A program made the translations under genes and the position numbers. A stretch of DNA of 64,000 bases, from NCBI RefSeq assembly GCF_040358985.1, contig NZ_CP132932.1, positions 4,030,001-4,094,000 on the forward strand. The letters are read 5' to 3'. Shown piece after piece: positions 52,035 to 61,889 of the stretch. The DNA is from Tunturibacter empetritectus. Lineage in GTDB: Bacteria > Acidobacteriota > Terriglobia > Terriglobales > Acidobacteriaceae. The stretch's first letter is position 1. Each line of letters starts with the position of its first letter. The notes under the pieces were generated by a model. The model had not been told where the DNA came from, did no database searches, and saw only the letters and a program-made list of their open reading frames with translations.

Positions 52035-53114
52035 GTGTCTTCTACCCGTATGACTCCCGAACGAGAATCCAGTTCTCCGTTGCCTGTGCCATCGCCTCTG
52101 CCACAGCCTCCTGTGGCATCTGCTCCGAACGCGACGCCGGCTCCGGTTGGTGTTGCTCCGTCTCCAATTCGAGATTTCCTCAGTAAGCGGGGAAGCGGCA
52201 CCTTTGCTGATAACAGCTTCGCTGCGGTCATGCTTCTATGCGCCTGCAGCATCTTCGCGATTGTCCTCTTCATCTTCGTCATACTTGTAGTTCACTCCCG
52301 CTTGAGTCTCATCCAGTTCGGCTGGAAGTTCTTCACGCGTCAGGCATGGGATCCGGTCTCGGGCGACTTCGGCGCGCTGCCCTTCATCTATGGCACACTC
52401 GCCACTTCGCTGCTGGCTCTGTGCATGGCGGTCCCTCTGGCGCTTGGCGTAGCAATCTTTCTTACAGAACTGTGCCCGCGCGTGCTTCGCGCTCCGATCT
52501 CCTTCCTGACCGAGCTACTGGCGGCCATCCCCAGCGTCGTCTACGGTCTTTGGGCAGTCTTTGTACTTGTCCCGCTCATGCGCGACCTCATCGGCCCCTT
52601 TCTCTATAAGATTCTGGGCTGGACAGGCTTCTTCGAAGGCACTAACTTCGGCGTTGGTCTCCTAACCGCCAGCATGATCCTCGCCATCATGATCCTTCCG
52701 ATCATCTCCTCACTAACCCGCGACATCATGAACGCAGTCCCCAATAGCCAGCGCGAAGCTGTCCTTGCGCTGGGAGCCACTCGGTGGGAGATGATTCGCA
52801 TCGGCGTGCTGCGCAACTCCCGCATCGGCATCGTCGGAGCAATCATGCTGGGCCTCGGGCGCGCACTCGGAGAGACGATGGCCGTCACGATGGTCATCGG
52901 CAATCATCCCGATATCAGCAAGTCCCTCTTCGCTCCCGGCTACACGCTGGCCAGTGTCATCGCGAATGAGTTCTCGGAGGCCACCGGCGACCTCTACCTA
53001 AGCGCGCTCATCGAGATTGGTCTCGCCCTCTTCCTGGTTACCATCGTCGTTAACGCCATCGCACGCCTGATGGTTTGGGCAGTCACACGCAACGCACCGG
53101 CGCGGGTGAACTGA
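52035..53114 (+). CDS. pstC: Phosphate ABC transporter permease PstC
   Basis: A 359-aa inner-membrane permease with about six helices in a MetI-type fold: FAAVMLLCACSIFAIVLFIFVILVV, PFIYGTLATSLLALCMAVPLALGVAIFLTEL, LLAAIPSVVYGLWAVFVLVPL, and the EAA loop NSQREAVLALGATRWEMIRIGVL followed by GLGRALGETMAVTMVIG. The N-terminus is a Pro/Ser/Ala-rich 50-residue extension. The GTG at 52035 lies after AGGA-type sequence and is preferred; an ATG at 52050 and a far TTG at 51942 are possible. One base separates its stop from pstA. Confidence 0.92.
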   Translation: MSSTRMTPERESSSPLPVPSPLPQPPVASAPNATPAPVGVAPSPIRDFLSKRGSGTFADNSFAAVMLLCACSIFAIVLFIFVILVVHSRLSLIQFGWKFFTRQAWDPVSGDFGALPFIYGTLATSLLALCMAVPLALGVAIFLTELCPRVLRAPISFLTELLAAIPSVVYGLWAVFVLVPLMRDLIGPFLYKILGWTGFFEGTNFGVGLLTASMILAIMILPIISSLTRDIMNAVPNSQREAVLALGATRWEMIRIGVLRNSRIGIVGAIMLGLGRALGETMAVTMVIGNHPDISKSLFAPGYTLASVIANEFSEATGDLYLSALIEIGLALFLVTIVVNAIARLMVWAVTRNAPARVN

Positions 53115-53115
53115 C

Positions 53116-54027
53116 ATGAGTAGTCAACCCCTGAGCAACCAGCCACGCCCCATGGACTTCGAATCGCCGTCCATGCGCAGGAATACGACACGGCGCACCG
53201 CCACCAACTACTTCGTCAGTGGTCTTTGCATCCTCGCGACCGTTCTGGTAATCCTCCCCCTGATCGCAATCCTCTTCTACCTCATCTACAAGGGCGCCAG
53301 CTCGCTGAATCTCGCGTTCTTTACCCATATTCCCGCCCCGGTGGGTGAGGCGGGCGGAGGTATGGCGAACTCCATCGTCGGTTCAGGCATCGTCCTCCTG
53401 CTTGCCAGTCTGATGGGTATCCCGATCGGCATCGCCGCCGGTGTCTACCTGGCGGAGTTTGGTCGCGGCAAAACCCTCGCCACTGCGGTTCGCTTCACCG
53501 CCGACGTGCTCAATGGCGTTCCATCGATCGTCATGGGCATCTCGATCTATTCGTTGATCGTCGTCCAGCAAAAACACTTCTCCGCTCTGGCTGGCGGAGT
53601 AGCTCTCGCGATCATGATGGTCCCAACCATCACACGCACCACCGAAGAGATGCTGGCCACGGTGCCGCACGCTATTCGCGAAGCAGCTCTTGGTCTCGGT
53701 GTCCCCAAATGGAGGACAGCGATCTCGGTCAGCCTGCGCACGGCTTCGCCCGGCATCATCACCGGCTGTATGCTGGCATTCGCCCGCGTTGCCGGAGAGA
53801 CCGCTCCGCTGCTCTTCACCGCCTTCGGAAATCAGTTCTGGAACTTCAAGCTTAGCGAGCCCATCGCCGCCCTGCCGCTGCAGATTTACGTATACGCCAT
53901 CTCGCCGTATGACGAGTGGCATCGTCTGGCCTGGGCCGGCTCGCTCGTTCTCATCATCTTAATTATGGTCTCAGTCACGCTCGTCCGCATCTTTGCCAAC
54001 CGCGGCGTACTCAAGGGAGGAAGCTAG
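53116..54027 (+). CDS. pstA: Phosphate ABC transporter permease PstA
   Basis: A 303-aa permease, second membrane subunit of the Pst system. Helices include [58 protein letters not shown] and [16 protein letters not shown]; the EAA loop is [53 protein letters not shown]. Typical PstA loop [22 protein letters not shown] is present. ATG at 53116, one base after the pstC stop. Its TAG overlaps the pstB GTG by one base. Confidence 0.95.
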   Translation: MSSQPLSNQPRPMDFESPSMRRNTTRRTATNYFVSGLCILATVLVILPLIAILFYLIYKGASSLNLAFFTHIPAPVGEAGGGMANSIVGSGIVLLLASLMGIPIGIAAGVYLAEFGRGKTLATAVRFTADVLNGVPSIVMGISIYSLIVVQQKHFSALAGGVALAIMMVPTITRTTEEMLATVPHAIREAALGLGVPKWRTAISVSLRTASPGIITGCMLAFARVAGETAPLLFTAFGNQFWNFKLSEPIAALPLQIYVYAISPYDEWHRLAWAGSLVLIILIMVSVTLVRIFANRGVLKGGS

Positions 54028-54785
54028 TGGGAGTCGGCATTTTAGTTGAGGATTTGAACGCGTGGTATGGAACAACCCACACCCTGCAGGACATCAACCT
54101 GCACATCCCGGCGAACCACGCCACCGCGCTCATCGGCCCTTCGGGCTGTGGCAAATCCACCTTCGTTCGCTGCCTCAACCGCATGCACGAGACTAACCCC
54201 ATCGCCCGCGCCACCGGCATCGTCAAAATGGGCGACATCGACATCTACAACGATGCCTCGCCGGTAGAGATCCGCCGCCGCGTGGGAATGGTCTTTCAGC
54301 GCCCCAACCCCTTCCCGACCATGTCCATCTACGACAATGTCGTCAGCGGACTCAAGCTCAACGGTTTCCGCAACCGCCGCATCCTTGACGAGACGGTCGA
54401 GCGTTCACTCAAACAGGCCGCGCTCTGGGAAGAGGTCAAGGATGACCTCAAGAAGAAATCAGGAGCTTCGCTCTCCGGAGGTCAGCAACAGCGCATGTGT
54501 ATCGCCCGTGCGCTCGCCGTCGATCCCGAGGTTCTGCTAATGGACGAGCCCGCCTCCGCGCTGGACCCCGTCTCTACCTCCAAGATCGAAGATCTCATCT
54601 TCCAGCTTAAGAGCCAGTACACCATCGTCATCGTGACGCACAACATGCAGCAAGCCGCCCGAGTTGCGGAGAACACCGGCTTCTTCCTCAATGGCAAGAT
54701 GGTCGAGTTCGATTCCACCCATAAGATCTTCACCAATCCGCGCGACAAGCGAACGGAAGATTACATCACCGGGAGATTCGGCTGA
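54027..54785 (+). CDS. pstB: Phosphate ABC transporter ATPase PstB
   Basis: A 252-aa ATPase with Walker A ([18 protein letters not shown]), the PstB-specific [23 protein letters not shown], signature [15 protein letters not shown], Walker B ([15 protein letters not shown]), [13 protein letters not shown] and the family-typical end [18 protein letters not shown]. It energises phosphate import by PstCA. The GTG at 54027 overlaps the pstA stop by one base; the frame is open further upstream inside pstA. Its stop overlaps phoU by one base. Confidence 0.96.
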   Translation: MGVGILVEDLNAWYGTTHTLQDINLHIPANHATALIGPSGCGKSTFVRCLNRMHETNPIARATGIVKMGDIDIYNDASPVEIRRRVGMVFQRPNPFPTMSIYDNVVSGLKLNGFRNRRILDETVERSLKQAALWEEVKDDLKKKSGASLSGGQQQRMCIARALAVDPEVLLMDEPASALDPVSTSKIEDLIFQLKSQYTIVIVTHNMQQAARVAENTGFFLNGKMVEFDSTHKIFTNPRDKRTEDYITGRFG

Positions 54786-55447
54786 TGCGCGTCAAATTTC
54801 ATCAGAGTCTCGACGACTTGAAAGAAAAGCTGCTTGTCATGGCGGGCATGGCGGAGCAGGCAATTCAGCGCTCTATCGAAGCCTACCGCACGCGCGACCT
54901 TTCGATCTGCGAACTGGTCTTCCGGGCCGAACCCTCCATCAATCGCCTCGAACGTGAGATCGATCAGATGGCGCTCGATCTGCTGGCTATGGAACAGCCA
55001 ATGGCCATCGACCTTCGCTTCATCCTCTCCGTGATCAGGATCAACGCCGATCTCGAGCGCGTAGGCGACCAGGCGGTCAACATCGCCGTGCGCGTACGAG
55101 AGATGGGAGCCTTCGCCAACATCGATCTCCCTGTAGATATTCCTAAGCTTGCCTCGCTCTCTTCTGCGATGGTTCGCAAGTCCCTCCAGGCCTTTATCGA
55201 AGGCGACGCCGAACTGGCCGAATCAGTTCTGCGACTCGACGATCAGGTCGACGAGATGAATGATGCGGCCTTTTACGCGCTCAGCTCACTCATCAAGGAG
55301 AAGCCCGAACTTACACCGCAATCGCTCAACGCTCTGATCATCTCCCGCAACCTGGAACGCGTCGGAGATCACGCCACAAATATCGCAGAAGATGTCATCT
55401 TCTGGGTTCGAGGTGCGGATGTTCGTCATAACAGCACCGCACCGTAG
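54785..55447 (+). CDS. phoU: Phosphate transport regulator PhoU
   Basis: A 220-aa helical protein made of two three-helix PhoU repeats. Both carry the metal-binding signature: ICELVFRAEPSINRLEREID with DLRFILSVIRINADLERVGDQAVNIA, and RLDDQVDEMNDAAFYALSS with NALIISRNLERVGDHATNIAEDVIFWV. PhoU binds PstB and PhoR to hold the Pho response off when phosphate is plentiful. ATG at 54785 overlaps the pstB stop by one base. It is the last gene of the phosphate cluster; a short AT-rich hairpin (55467-55481) lies between it and the convergent addA-like gene. Confidence 0.96.
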   Translation: MRVKFHQSLDDLKEKLLVMAGMAEQAIQRSIEAYRTRDLSICELVFRAEPSINRLEREIDQMALDLLAMEQPMAIDLRFILSVIRINADLERVGDQAVNIAVRVREMGAFANIDLPVDIPKLASLSSAMVRKSLQAFIEGDAELAESVLRLDDQVDEMNDAAFYALSSLIKEKPELTPQSLNALIISRNLERVGDHATNIAEDVIFWVRGADVRHNSTAP

Positions 55448-55489
55448 GTTTCAGTGAAGGGACACCAAGTTTCATAAACTTCTATACCA

Positions 55490-58400
55490 TCAGTCCGTCC
55501 CAGGTTCCCACCAGACGAGTTTTGGCAACATCGGGTAGTACAAGCCAACCCGCAGCCTTCCGTTCTCAACGCGGTCCCTCATCATCTGAGCATAAGCTTC
55601 CATCTGCTCCCCGTACTTCGTTCGCTCTTCAGCAAGAAACCCCTCCAGTCCTTCACGTCCGTGGGTTGCAGTTTTGTAGTCGATGATCCAAAGATAACTG
55701 GCTCCTGCCTGCATCGGTTGTGGCCCGCTATAAAACACTCGATCCAGCCGCACACTGCTGCGCACATCATGCCACGCGCTCAGAGAGAGTTCGTTCGACG
55801 CTTGTTTATGCTGGCTCAGCACCCATCGTCCTTCTTCGTCCTGCAGCATGTTGGTCAGCGCAGTCGTCACTCGTGGGACCAGCCGCTCGACCACGACCAG
55901 AGATAGCCCATCTCCCCGCAGCACCGACGCAATTCTAGGAGTCCATCCCGCCACTTCGTACAGTACGGCTGCAACCCCCACTCCCTCTGCCAGCCTTTTG
56001 GCTAGAACCTCGAGGAAAGCATGGACGGCATTGCCAATGGCACGAGCCTCGAAGGAACCCTCAGGTCTTTTAAAGAGTTTAGCTCCTGCTGCAATCGCAT
56101 CCTCTCCTTGGGAGAGCTGTCGCTTCATCGAAAATCGCGACTCCGGCCTGAATTCCATCGGAAGGCGCTTAAGCATCGTGGGGCGTGTCGCTTCGTCGGC
56201 GCCCGCCGCGATCTCGCCGACAAAGCTCTCTTCTTCAGACTTGGGAAACATCATGGGCAATTGAATGAGCCTCTGCGAAGCCGGAACACCAGCCGTAAAG
56301 TGCCGCCCCACTGCGGGCCATGCCGTAGCTAGCAGACTCCCATATGGCCGCATAACCTCTCCCCTCGCCGTTGCTTCAGGAGATGCGAACAGATGCAGCT
56401 CCTCCCGCGCTCGCGTGCACGCAACATAGAAGACGCGCTTTCTCTCCGCAGCCTTCTTCGCTCTATCAATACCCCTCAACCAGAGATTCAGCGCCCTTGA
56501 ACCTTCGCCGCGACCCGCGATCGGCGCGAGCATAATATGTGCCGCTTCCGCATCGGTGAAATCGATTTCGCTCCACGTCAGCAACCTTTCGCGATCTGCA
56601 GGATCCTTCTTCTGAAGCCCCGGTACCATCACAACATCCCATTCCAGGCCCTTTGACTTATGGATAGTCATCAAATCAACAGCCCAACCTCCGCTCGCCG
56701 GCTGAGCAAACAATTTATCGAGTCGACGTTTCAGCAGACTCATATCGATCGTGCCGCTGTCTCCTTCCATCTCATCTAGAAGCTGCAGATACCTTCGTGC
56801 ATTGCCCAACTCCTCCGGCGTTAAAGACGCATCCCCGCCCAACGATCGCCACGTCCTCTCTACCCACTGGGCCGCGCTTAAACCCGACCGTTTCTCTTCT
56901 GCCGCCTGCAGCACTGGCCACACGCGCAGCACTATTGCGCGACTCTCTTCCTCCAGCAGTTCCAGCCTCTCTGCAATCACATCTCCCATGCATCGTTCTG
57001 CCCAGTCGGGATCATCCGCTCCAGTGAGCACGTGAAGATCGGCACGACCCAGGCCGCACCACGGAGCACGCAACACTGCGAGCCAAGCCACACGATCTGC
57101 CGGGTGCATCAAAGCTCTGGTCAGCGCAAAGAGATCGAGAACCTCCTGCCTCTCACCCAGTGCCTCTATATCCACCGCGCGAAACGGAATCGCCCCCTTC
57201 GATTTGTTCTTCAGCTCCGCAACGATATCCGTTAGCAAGTTGCGGCTCCGCACCAACACTGCCAGCTTCCACGGCTCGCTTCGTCCTGGAGGCAGCGGCC
57301 TGCGACGCCAATGTTCAACGATAGCCCGCACCTGCTCCGCCTCCAATTTGGCTTGCCGACATTTCGCTCGTTTCATCGCTTCAGTCGAAGTCTGCCAAGG
57401 CAGCACTCGGGCATGCCACATAAGATTCAGTGAGCCACTACGCGAAGAGCCACGTACAGCCTGAGCCTCAACATACGGCACGTCCTCAGGGTTCGTTGCG
57501 CTGATCGTCCGAGGAAACAGAAGAGAAAAATCATCGTTGAACGCGTCAACTAGAGTCTTCTGCGAACGGAAGTTTGCCGTCAACTGTAGTCTGCCAACGG
57601 GAAGATCCCCCAGAAACTCCGTCTGCATCGTCTTCACAAACCGCTCCACTCGCGCCTGCCGGAACAGGTAGATCGACTGCTTCGGATCGCCGACGAGAAA
57701 TACCGTCTGGCCATGTCCGTCCCATCTCTGGGTGAGCAGTTGAATCAGTTCGTATTGGCCCGTAGACGTGTCCTGCATCTCATCAACTAGCAGATGCTGA
57801 AGGCTCATTCCCAATGCCCTGTTCAAATCCGCGACTGCGCCCTCCCGCTGTAATGCGACCCGCGCCAGCAGTCCAAGCTCGGCAAAATCGCACTCTTCGC
57901 GTCGCGCAAACACCAGCTGCAACTCAGCCAGCGCCCTGTTCAAAACTCGAAACAACGCCTTGGCCACGACCCACTGCTCCTGCGGGTACTCAATAGGCGG
58001 CAAACTCCTCACTCTCTTGATTGCCTCCAACACATCGTCGCGATCCCGCAGCTGTTCCACCAGAAGCCTCAACCGCTCAGCATGATGCCTTTCAATCTTG
58101 AAGCCGAGATGATTACGAGCCGCCGTCGCCCTCCACTTCGACTCCTGAGTCGTGAGGAGATGAATCAAAGCTCGCCAGTGTTCAAGGTCTTCAGCGATCT
58201 CCTGCGGCGTATTGTGCAGACCGGCGCACATAGCAATCGGTGATGGACTTCCTCGATAACCTTCCGCATGCCCCATCTCGCTCGCAAGGGAGGCTAGTTC
58301 CTGCAAAATATCCGCCGGAACGCTAAGAGACAGTCGCGTCAGCCCTTCACAGACAGCCTGCTCCAGCGCTAGCTCAAGCTTAGGCAACACCGTTTCATCC

Positions 58401-59131
58401 AGAAAAGTGTCATCCAGTTGTTGCGTCCCCAGCGGAACAAGTTCGCCCCACTGATTGCGCAACGGCAGCATCTCCATCAACAGCCGCTCGCAGTCGCGAA
58501 GGCTACCATCTCGATGCAACAACACGATGCGCAGCGCAGCATCCAGCTCCACATCGTCTCCACCAAGTTGCATCAAAGTCTCTCTCGCCGCTTCGCGATA
58601 CATCAACATCCCATCTTCAACCGGTGTCTGTCGGCCTCCAGCGCCTGAGAGAACCGGCAACAATCGCGCCACTTCACCGCAAACCGAATCGATCGTGCGA
58701 ATATTCAATCTTCGTGGATGTTGCAGCAACTCCCATCCCAAAATGCCATCGCGCCGGAGCACGCTCTCCGCCAAAGCACGAGTCTCACGATCAAAGTCCG
58801 AGTTACTCTTCAGAGGCTCGCCTCGGGCAGCGTTCTCCAGCTGACCAATCACGCGCTCCCGCATCTCCGCCGTGGCCTTTACTGTGAACGTAATGGCCAG
58901 GACCTGGCTGGGATCTTCGACACTCTCGTCAGCCAGCAGCTTTAGATAGCGTTGAATTAGCAGCCCGGTCTTGCCAGACCCCGCAGGCGCCTCGACGATC
59001 CACGACCGTCGAATATCAAGCGCTCGTTCACGCTCCTGCCAGTCCGGCGGCCGTGTACCGGACGTATCTAGTGGAGGGGTGTCGCTCTGTGGCACAATAA
59101 AAAGATCAGCCACGACCCACCTCTGCAGCAA
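55490..59131 (-). CDS. AddA/RecB-like UvrD helicase-nuclease
   Basis: A 1213-aa SF1 helicase with C-terminal nuclease. Walker A is IVEAPAGSGKTGLLIQRYLKLL (near residue 50), motif II LLVDEMQDTSTGQYELIQLL (with DE), motif III VFLVGDPKQSIYLFRQARV, and the later VDLMTIHKSKGLEWDVV and RVFYVACTRAREELHLFA are the UvrD-C motifs. The C-terminal PD-(D/E)XK nuclease has GNAVHAFLEVL and WIIDYKTATH. It should resect double-strand breaks as part of an AddAB-like complex with the product of the upstream gene, overlapping it by 26 bases. The TTG at 59131 is chosen for the AGGAGG upstream; a GTG at 59113 is possible. Confidence 0.92.
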   Translation of the reverse strand: MLQRWVVADLFIVPQSDTPPLDTSGTRPPDWQERERALDIRRSWIVEAPAGSGKTGLLIQRYLKLLADESVEDPSQVLAITFTVKATAEMRERVIGQLENAARGEPLKSNSDFDRETRALAESVLRRDGILGWELLQHPRRLNIRTIDSVCGEVARLLPVLSGAGGRQTPVEDGMLMYREAARETLMQLGGDDVELDAALRIVLLHRDGSLRDCERLLMEMLPLRNQWGELVPLGTQQLDDTFLDETVLPKLELALEQAVCEGLTRLSLSVPADILQELASLASEMGHAEGYRGSPSPIAMCAGLHNTPQEIAEDLEHWRALIHLLTTQESKWRATAARNHLGFKIERHHAERLRLLVEQLRDRDDVLEAIKRVRSLPPIEYPQEQWVVAKALFRVLNRALAELQLVFARREECDFAELGLLARVALQREGAVADLNRALGMSLQHLLVDEMQDTSTGQYELIQLLTQRWDGHGQTVFLVGDPKQSIYLFRQARVERFVKTMQTEFLGDLPVGRLQLTANFRSQKTLVDAFNDDFSLLFPRTISATNPEDVPYVEAQAVRGSSRSGSLNLMWHARVLPWQTSTEAMKRAKCRQAKLEAEQVRAIVEHWRRRPLPPGRSEPWKLAVLVRSRNLLTDIVAELKNKSKGAIPFRAVDIEALGERQEVLDLFALTRALMHPADRVAWLAVLRAPWCGLGRADLHVLTGADDPDWAERCMGDVIAERLELLEEESRAIVLRVWPVLQAAEEKRSGLSAAQWVERTWRSLGGDASLTPEELGNARRYLQLLDEMEGDSGTIDMSLLKRRLDKLFAQPASGGWAVDLMTIHKSKGLEWDVVMVPGLQKKDPADRERLLTWSEIDFTDAEAAHIMLAPIAGRGEGSRALNLWLRGIDRAKKAAERKRVFYVACTRAREELHLFASPEATARGEVMRPYGSLLATAWPAVGRHFTAGVPASQRLIQLPMMFPKSEEESFVGEIAAGADEATRPTMLKRLPMEFRPESRFSMKRQLSQGEDAIAAGAKLFKRPEGSFEARAIGNAVHAFLEVLAKRLAEGVGVAAVLYEVAGWTPRIASVLRGDGLSLVVVERLVPRVTTALTNMLQDEEGRWVLSQHKQASNELSLSAWHDVRSSVRLDRVFYSGPQPMQAGASYLWIIDYKTATHGREGLEGFLAEERTKYGEQMEAYAQMMRDRVENGRLRVGLYYPMLPKLVWWEPGTD

Positions 59132-61844
59132 AGCCGTCCTCCTGCTCTTCCTCCTCCTCCAGCAGCGAAACGTTAAGCCTGCACAAGATCCTCTGTCCGC
59201 AGTGTGCGCAGGTCCCCGGAAACGTCTTCGGACTCACGCGCGCCTCACCTGAGTGAAACTCCTCAGCCAGCTCCGCCAGCACCTCTCTCCATCGCTCCAC
59301 CTGAGCTTCAAGTGTTGCAGCTTCTTTTAGCCTGGTTGGCTTGGGTAGCACTCCGTCACTCGCTGCGTACCCCTGCAGGCCACGGTCTTTACCAGCCTTG
59401 ACGAGACCAAATGCGACACCTTGCAGCTGATCCGCCTGAGAAAGAATCGCATAGAGCGGAAGCTGTGGAGCGTTAGGCCTCTGCGTCAGCCAATCATTCG
59501 GCGAAGCAGAGCCTGTCTTGTAGTCGATCAGTACCTCGCCGCCTTCCACGACGTCAACCCGGTCCATACGCACACTCAGACGCAGCGGCCCGACGCGAAC
59601 ATCCTCGAACTCCTTCTCGCTGAGCTTCACCTCAAACGGCAGTCCTCGCTCCAGCTCCAGCTCAAGCCAACCGGATAGAAGTCTGCGCAACCTCTCGTTC
59701 TGCACCTCTACATAAGTCTTGTCCCAACCGGTCGCACTCGACTCTGTTGCCTTCCTCAACGCCTGGATGACACACCACGCCAGCGCCTCCTCACGTTCCT
59801 CCATCGTCATCGAACGCAGATTATCCTGTGTCTTTACCCCGTCCCAAAAAAGCTCGAGCGCCTTGTGTAGTGCTGTGCCGCTCTCTCTCGCGTCCATGCC
59901 TGGTTCAATCGACTCAATCTCTGCCGACCACAGACGCTTCTCCGCAAATGCACGAAAGCTACACGCCGCCTGCAGCTCTAAAACCTTGGCGCCACCGCGA
60001 ATCACCCTGTCTGGCGGAGCCTGAACTTGAGCAGCGTCCGCAAAATCTGCTAACTCAACGATGGTCCGCTGTGATTCCTCCCCCACAAGCTCATCAGCCC
60101 TAGCCGCCTCCAGATTGAGTCCTGTCAACAGTGGGGATGGCCTCTGCTCTCCGTCAGGAGATTCCTTGGCATAGCTGAAAACAACACTACCGGCACTTGC
60201 CGCGATCCGTTCCGTGATCCTCTGTGCGCGTTCACTGTCGAGCGCAGGATCAGTTCCTGGCATCTTCAATTCACGCTGCAGATGCCAGGGCAGCAGGGAA
60301 CTGCCAACCGCCCGCATCGGCCAGTCGAGATCGCCCGCGCGCAAGAACCATACTGCATCAACCGTGCTTCCCGCAGCCTCCAGCGGGGCCATCACCTGTA
60401 CCGGCGCCCCTCGTGACTCCGGGGCAAACAACGTCAGCCGCGCAACCCCTTCGAGAGCCTCTAGTGCCTGTGCATAGTCCACGGGCACGCCGTCAAAGTC
60501 CAGCGTCGCTAGTTCATCCAGAGCACTCTCCCACTTGAGCCTCATCTGAAATTCGACGCTGGACTCCCCGCGCTCTGAGCCCCACGCCGCCGTTTCCAGA
60601 AGCTCCCGCATCTTCTCCGCCCACTCTGCATGAGAGCGTTCATCGAGCCCTTGCAATCGACCCGCAACCCGCTGCATCGCGCGCAATGTGGCGAGCACTT
60701 GCGGAAACTTCACCCTCCGCTTTGATCGATCCATCATCTCGACCAATTCACGCAGCGAGATCTCCGGCCGCAGCATCCGGGCCTTACGCAGCTCAAAGGC
60801 ATCGAACTCCGCACGTGCATTCCGCTCTCCTCGGCTCATCGCGAAGTAAGGCGACAGCAGCAACGCACTCACTCTCTCCAGCGGCAACGGCTCGCTTGAC
60901 CATCGCAGCAGATCAAACGCTGCAGCAACCAGGGGCGCCTCCCCCAACGTAGAACCAAGGGAAAACTCATAAGGTCCGACGTGATCGTCCGCACGAATGT
61001 CTTCAAGCTCTGGTGCCAGCACCTCACGAAATACGCGGTCAATCTCTCTGCGCTCACTCTCAAGTGCCGGCACAATCACAGCAACGGTTGTTCCTGTGTT
61101 CTCTTCGAGAAACCTCCGCACCCAGCGCGCCGCGAGAAACAGCTCCTCCTGACCATCCACCGCTTCCACCAGCAGACGTCTCTGTGCGGGGAGCTTCAGC
61201 CGCAGTTCCTCCACTTGTACTCCCGTCGAACGGAAAGCCTCCACCAATCGGCTTTGCGATGGAGTCATCTGATCGAATCCCACCAGCGCGATCCTGTCCG
61301 CTACGAGCCCCAAGAATACGCTTCTCGTACCCCCCCGTTCGACTTGTACCCGGAGCGCGTCTTCCAACTGGGCCCCTGTTATAAATTCCTCAGCCAAACA
61401 AAGCCGTTCAAACGTGCGTGACCATCGTTGGAACGATCGTGTATCTGAGTTGCCGATCGCCGCTTGCAGGCTCAATCGCCCATCGTAACTGCATATCAGT
61501 CGCCAAGCGTCCGCCGCCATAGCCGCCAGCGCATCCACAGTCCGCAAACTTGCGAGTTCCTCGTCAGCTTCGAGAATGGTTCGCCAAACCACCAGTTCCT
61601 GCGACCGATTCAACCTCATCGCAGTGACGCGGCCCTCCACCAACAGCCGCTGCCACATGTCGGCAAGCCACGTATCCCACGACATCACGGCTGCGGGTGA
61701 CCAGCTCGCCAGACCCAACGCCCGGTTGCGCCGATCCCACTCCAGTCGAATGGCCCGCGCTGCCCGTTGATTGCTTGTTACGACAACTGAACCCTGCTTC
61801 AACGCCTCAGCAATCCCACCCGGCAGCAGCCCGCGACCATCCAT
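59106..61844 (-). CDS. AddB-like PD-(D/E)XK nuclease (partner of the helicase-nuclease)
   Basis: A 912-aa protein of the group annotated as probable DNA repair proteins next to AddA-like helicases. The N-terminal helicase-like region is degenerate: VVVTSNQRAARAIRLEW stands where a Walker A would be, without GKS/T. The C-terminal nuclease domain carries GTALHKALELFWDG and VLIDYKTGSASPNDW, and four cysteines (one in ACSFRAFAEKRLW and three in CAHCGQRILC) arranged like the iron-sulfur staple of AddB. It likely pairs with the downstream helicase to process DNA ends. The ATG at 61842-61844 starts 45 bases after the MFS gene stop on the same strand. Confidence 0.88.
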   Translation of the reverse strand: MDGRGLLPGGIAEALKQGSVVVTSNQRAARAIRLEWDRRNRALGLASWSPAAVMSWDTWLADMWQRLLVEGRVTAMRLNRSQELVVWRTILEADEELASLRTVDALAAMAADAWRLICSYDGRLSLQAAIGNSDTRSFQRWSRTFERLCLAEEFITGAQLEDALRVQVERGGTRSVFLGLVADRIALVGFDQMTPSQSRLVEAFRSTGVQVEELRLKLPAQRRLLVEAVDGQEELFLAARWVRRFLEENTGTTVAVIVPALESERREIDRVFREVLAPELEDIRADDHVGPYEFSLGSTLGEAPLVAAAFDLLRWSSEPLPLERVSALLLSPYFAMSRGERNARAEFDAFELRKARMLRPEISLRELVEMMDRSKRRVKFPQVLATLRAMQRVAGRLQGLDERSHAEWAEKMRELLETAAWGSERGESSVEFQMRLKWESALDELATLDFDGVPVDYAQALEALEGVARLTLFAPESRGAPVQVMAPLEAAGSTVDAVWFLRAGDLDWPMRAVGSSLLPWHLQRELKMPGTDPALDSERAQRITERIAASAGSVVFSYAKESPDGEQRPSPLLTGLNLEAARADELVGEESQRTIVELADFADAAQVQAPPDRVIRGGAKVLELQAACSFRAFAEKRLWSAEIESIEPGMDARESGTALHKALELFWDGVKTQDNLRSMTMEEREEALAWCVIQALRKATESSATGWDKTYVEVQNERLRRLLSGWLELELERGLPFEVKLSEKEFEDVRVGPLRLSVRMDRVDVVEGGEVLIDYKTGSASPNDWLTQRPNAPQLPLYAILSQADQLQGVAFGLVKAGKDRGLQGYAASDGVLPKPTRLKEAATLEAQVERWREVLAELAEEFHSGEARVSPKTFPGTCAHCGQRILCRLNVSLLEEEEEQEDGFAAEVGRG

Positions 61845-61889
61845 CCTTTGGTTATACGCCCAACGCCGCAGGAAAAGCAGACTCCGAAT

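Noticed and set aside
55467..55481. AAGTTT-cat-AAACTT hairpin between phoU and addA-like gene as a terminator
   Set aside because: A six-pair AT-rich stem with a three-base loop and no T-tract is too weak to call.
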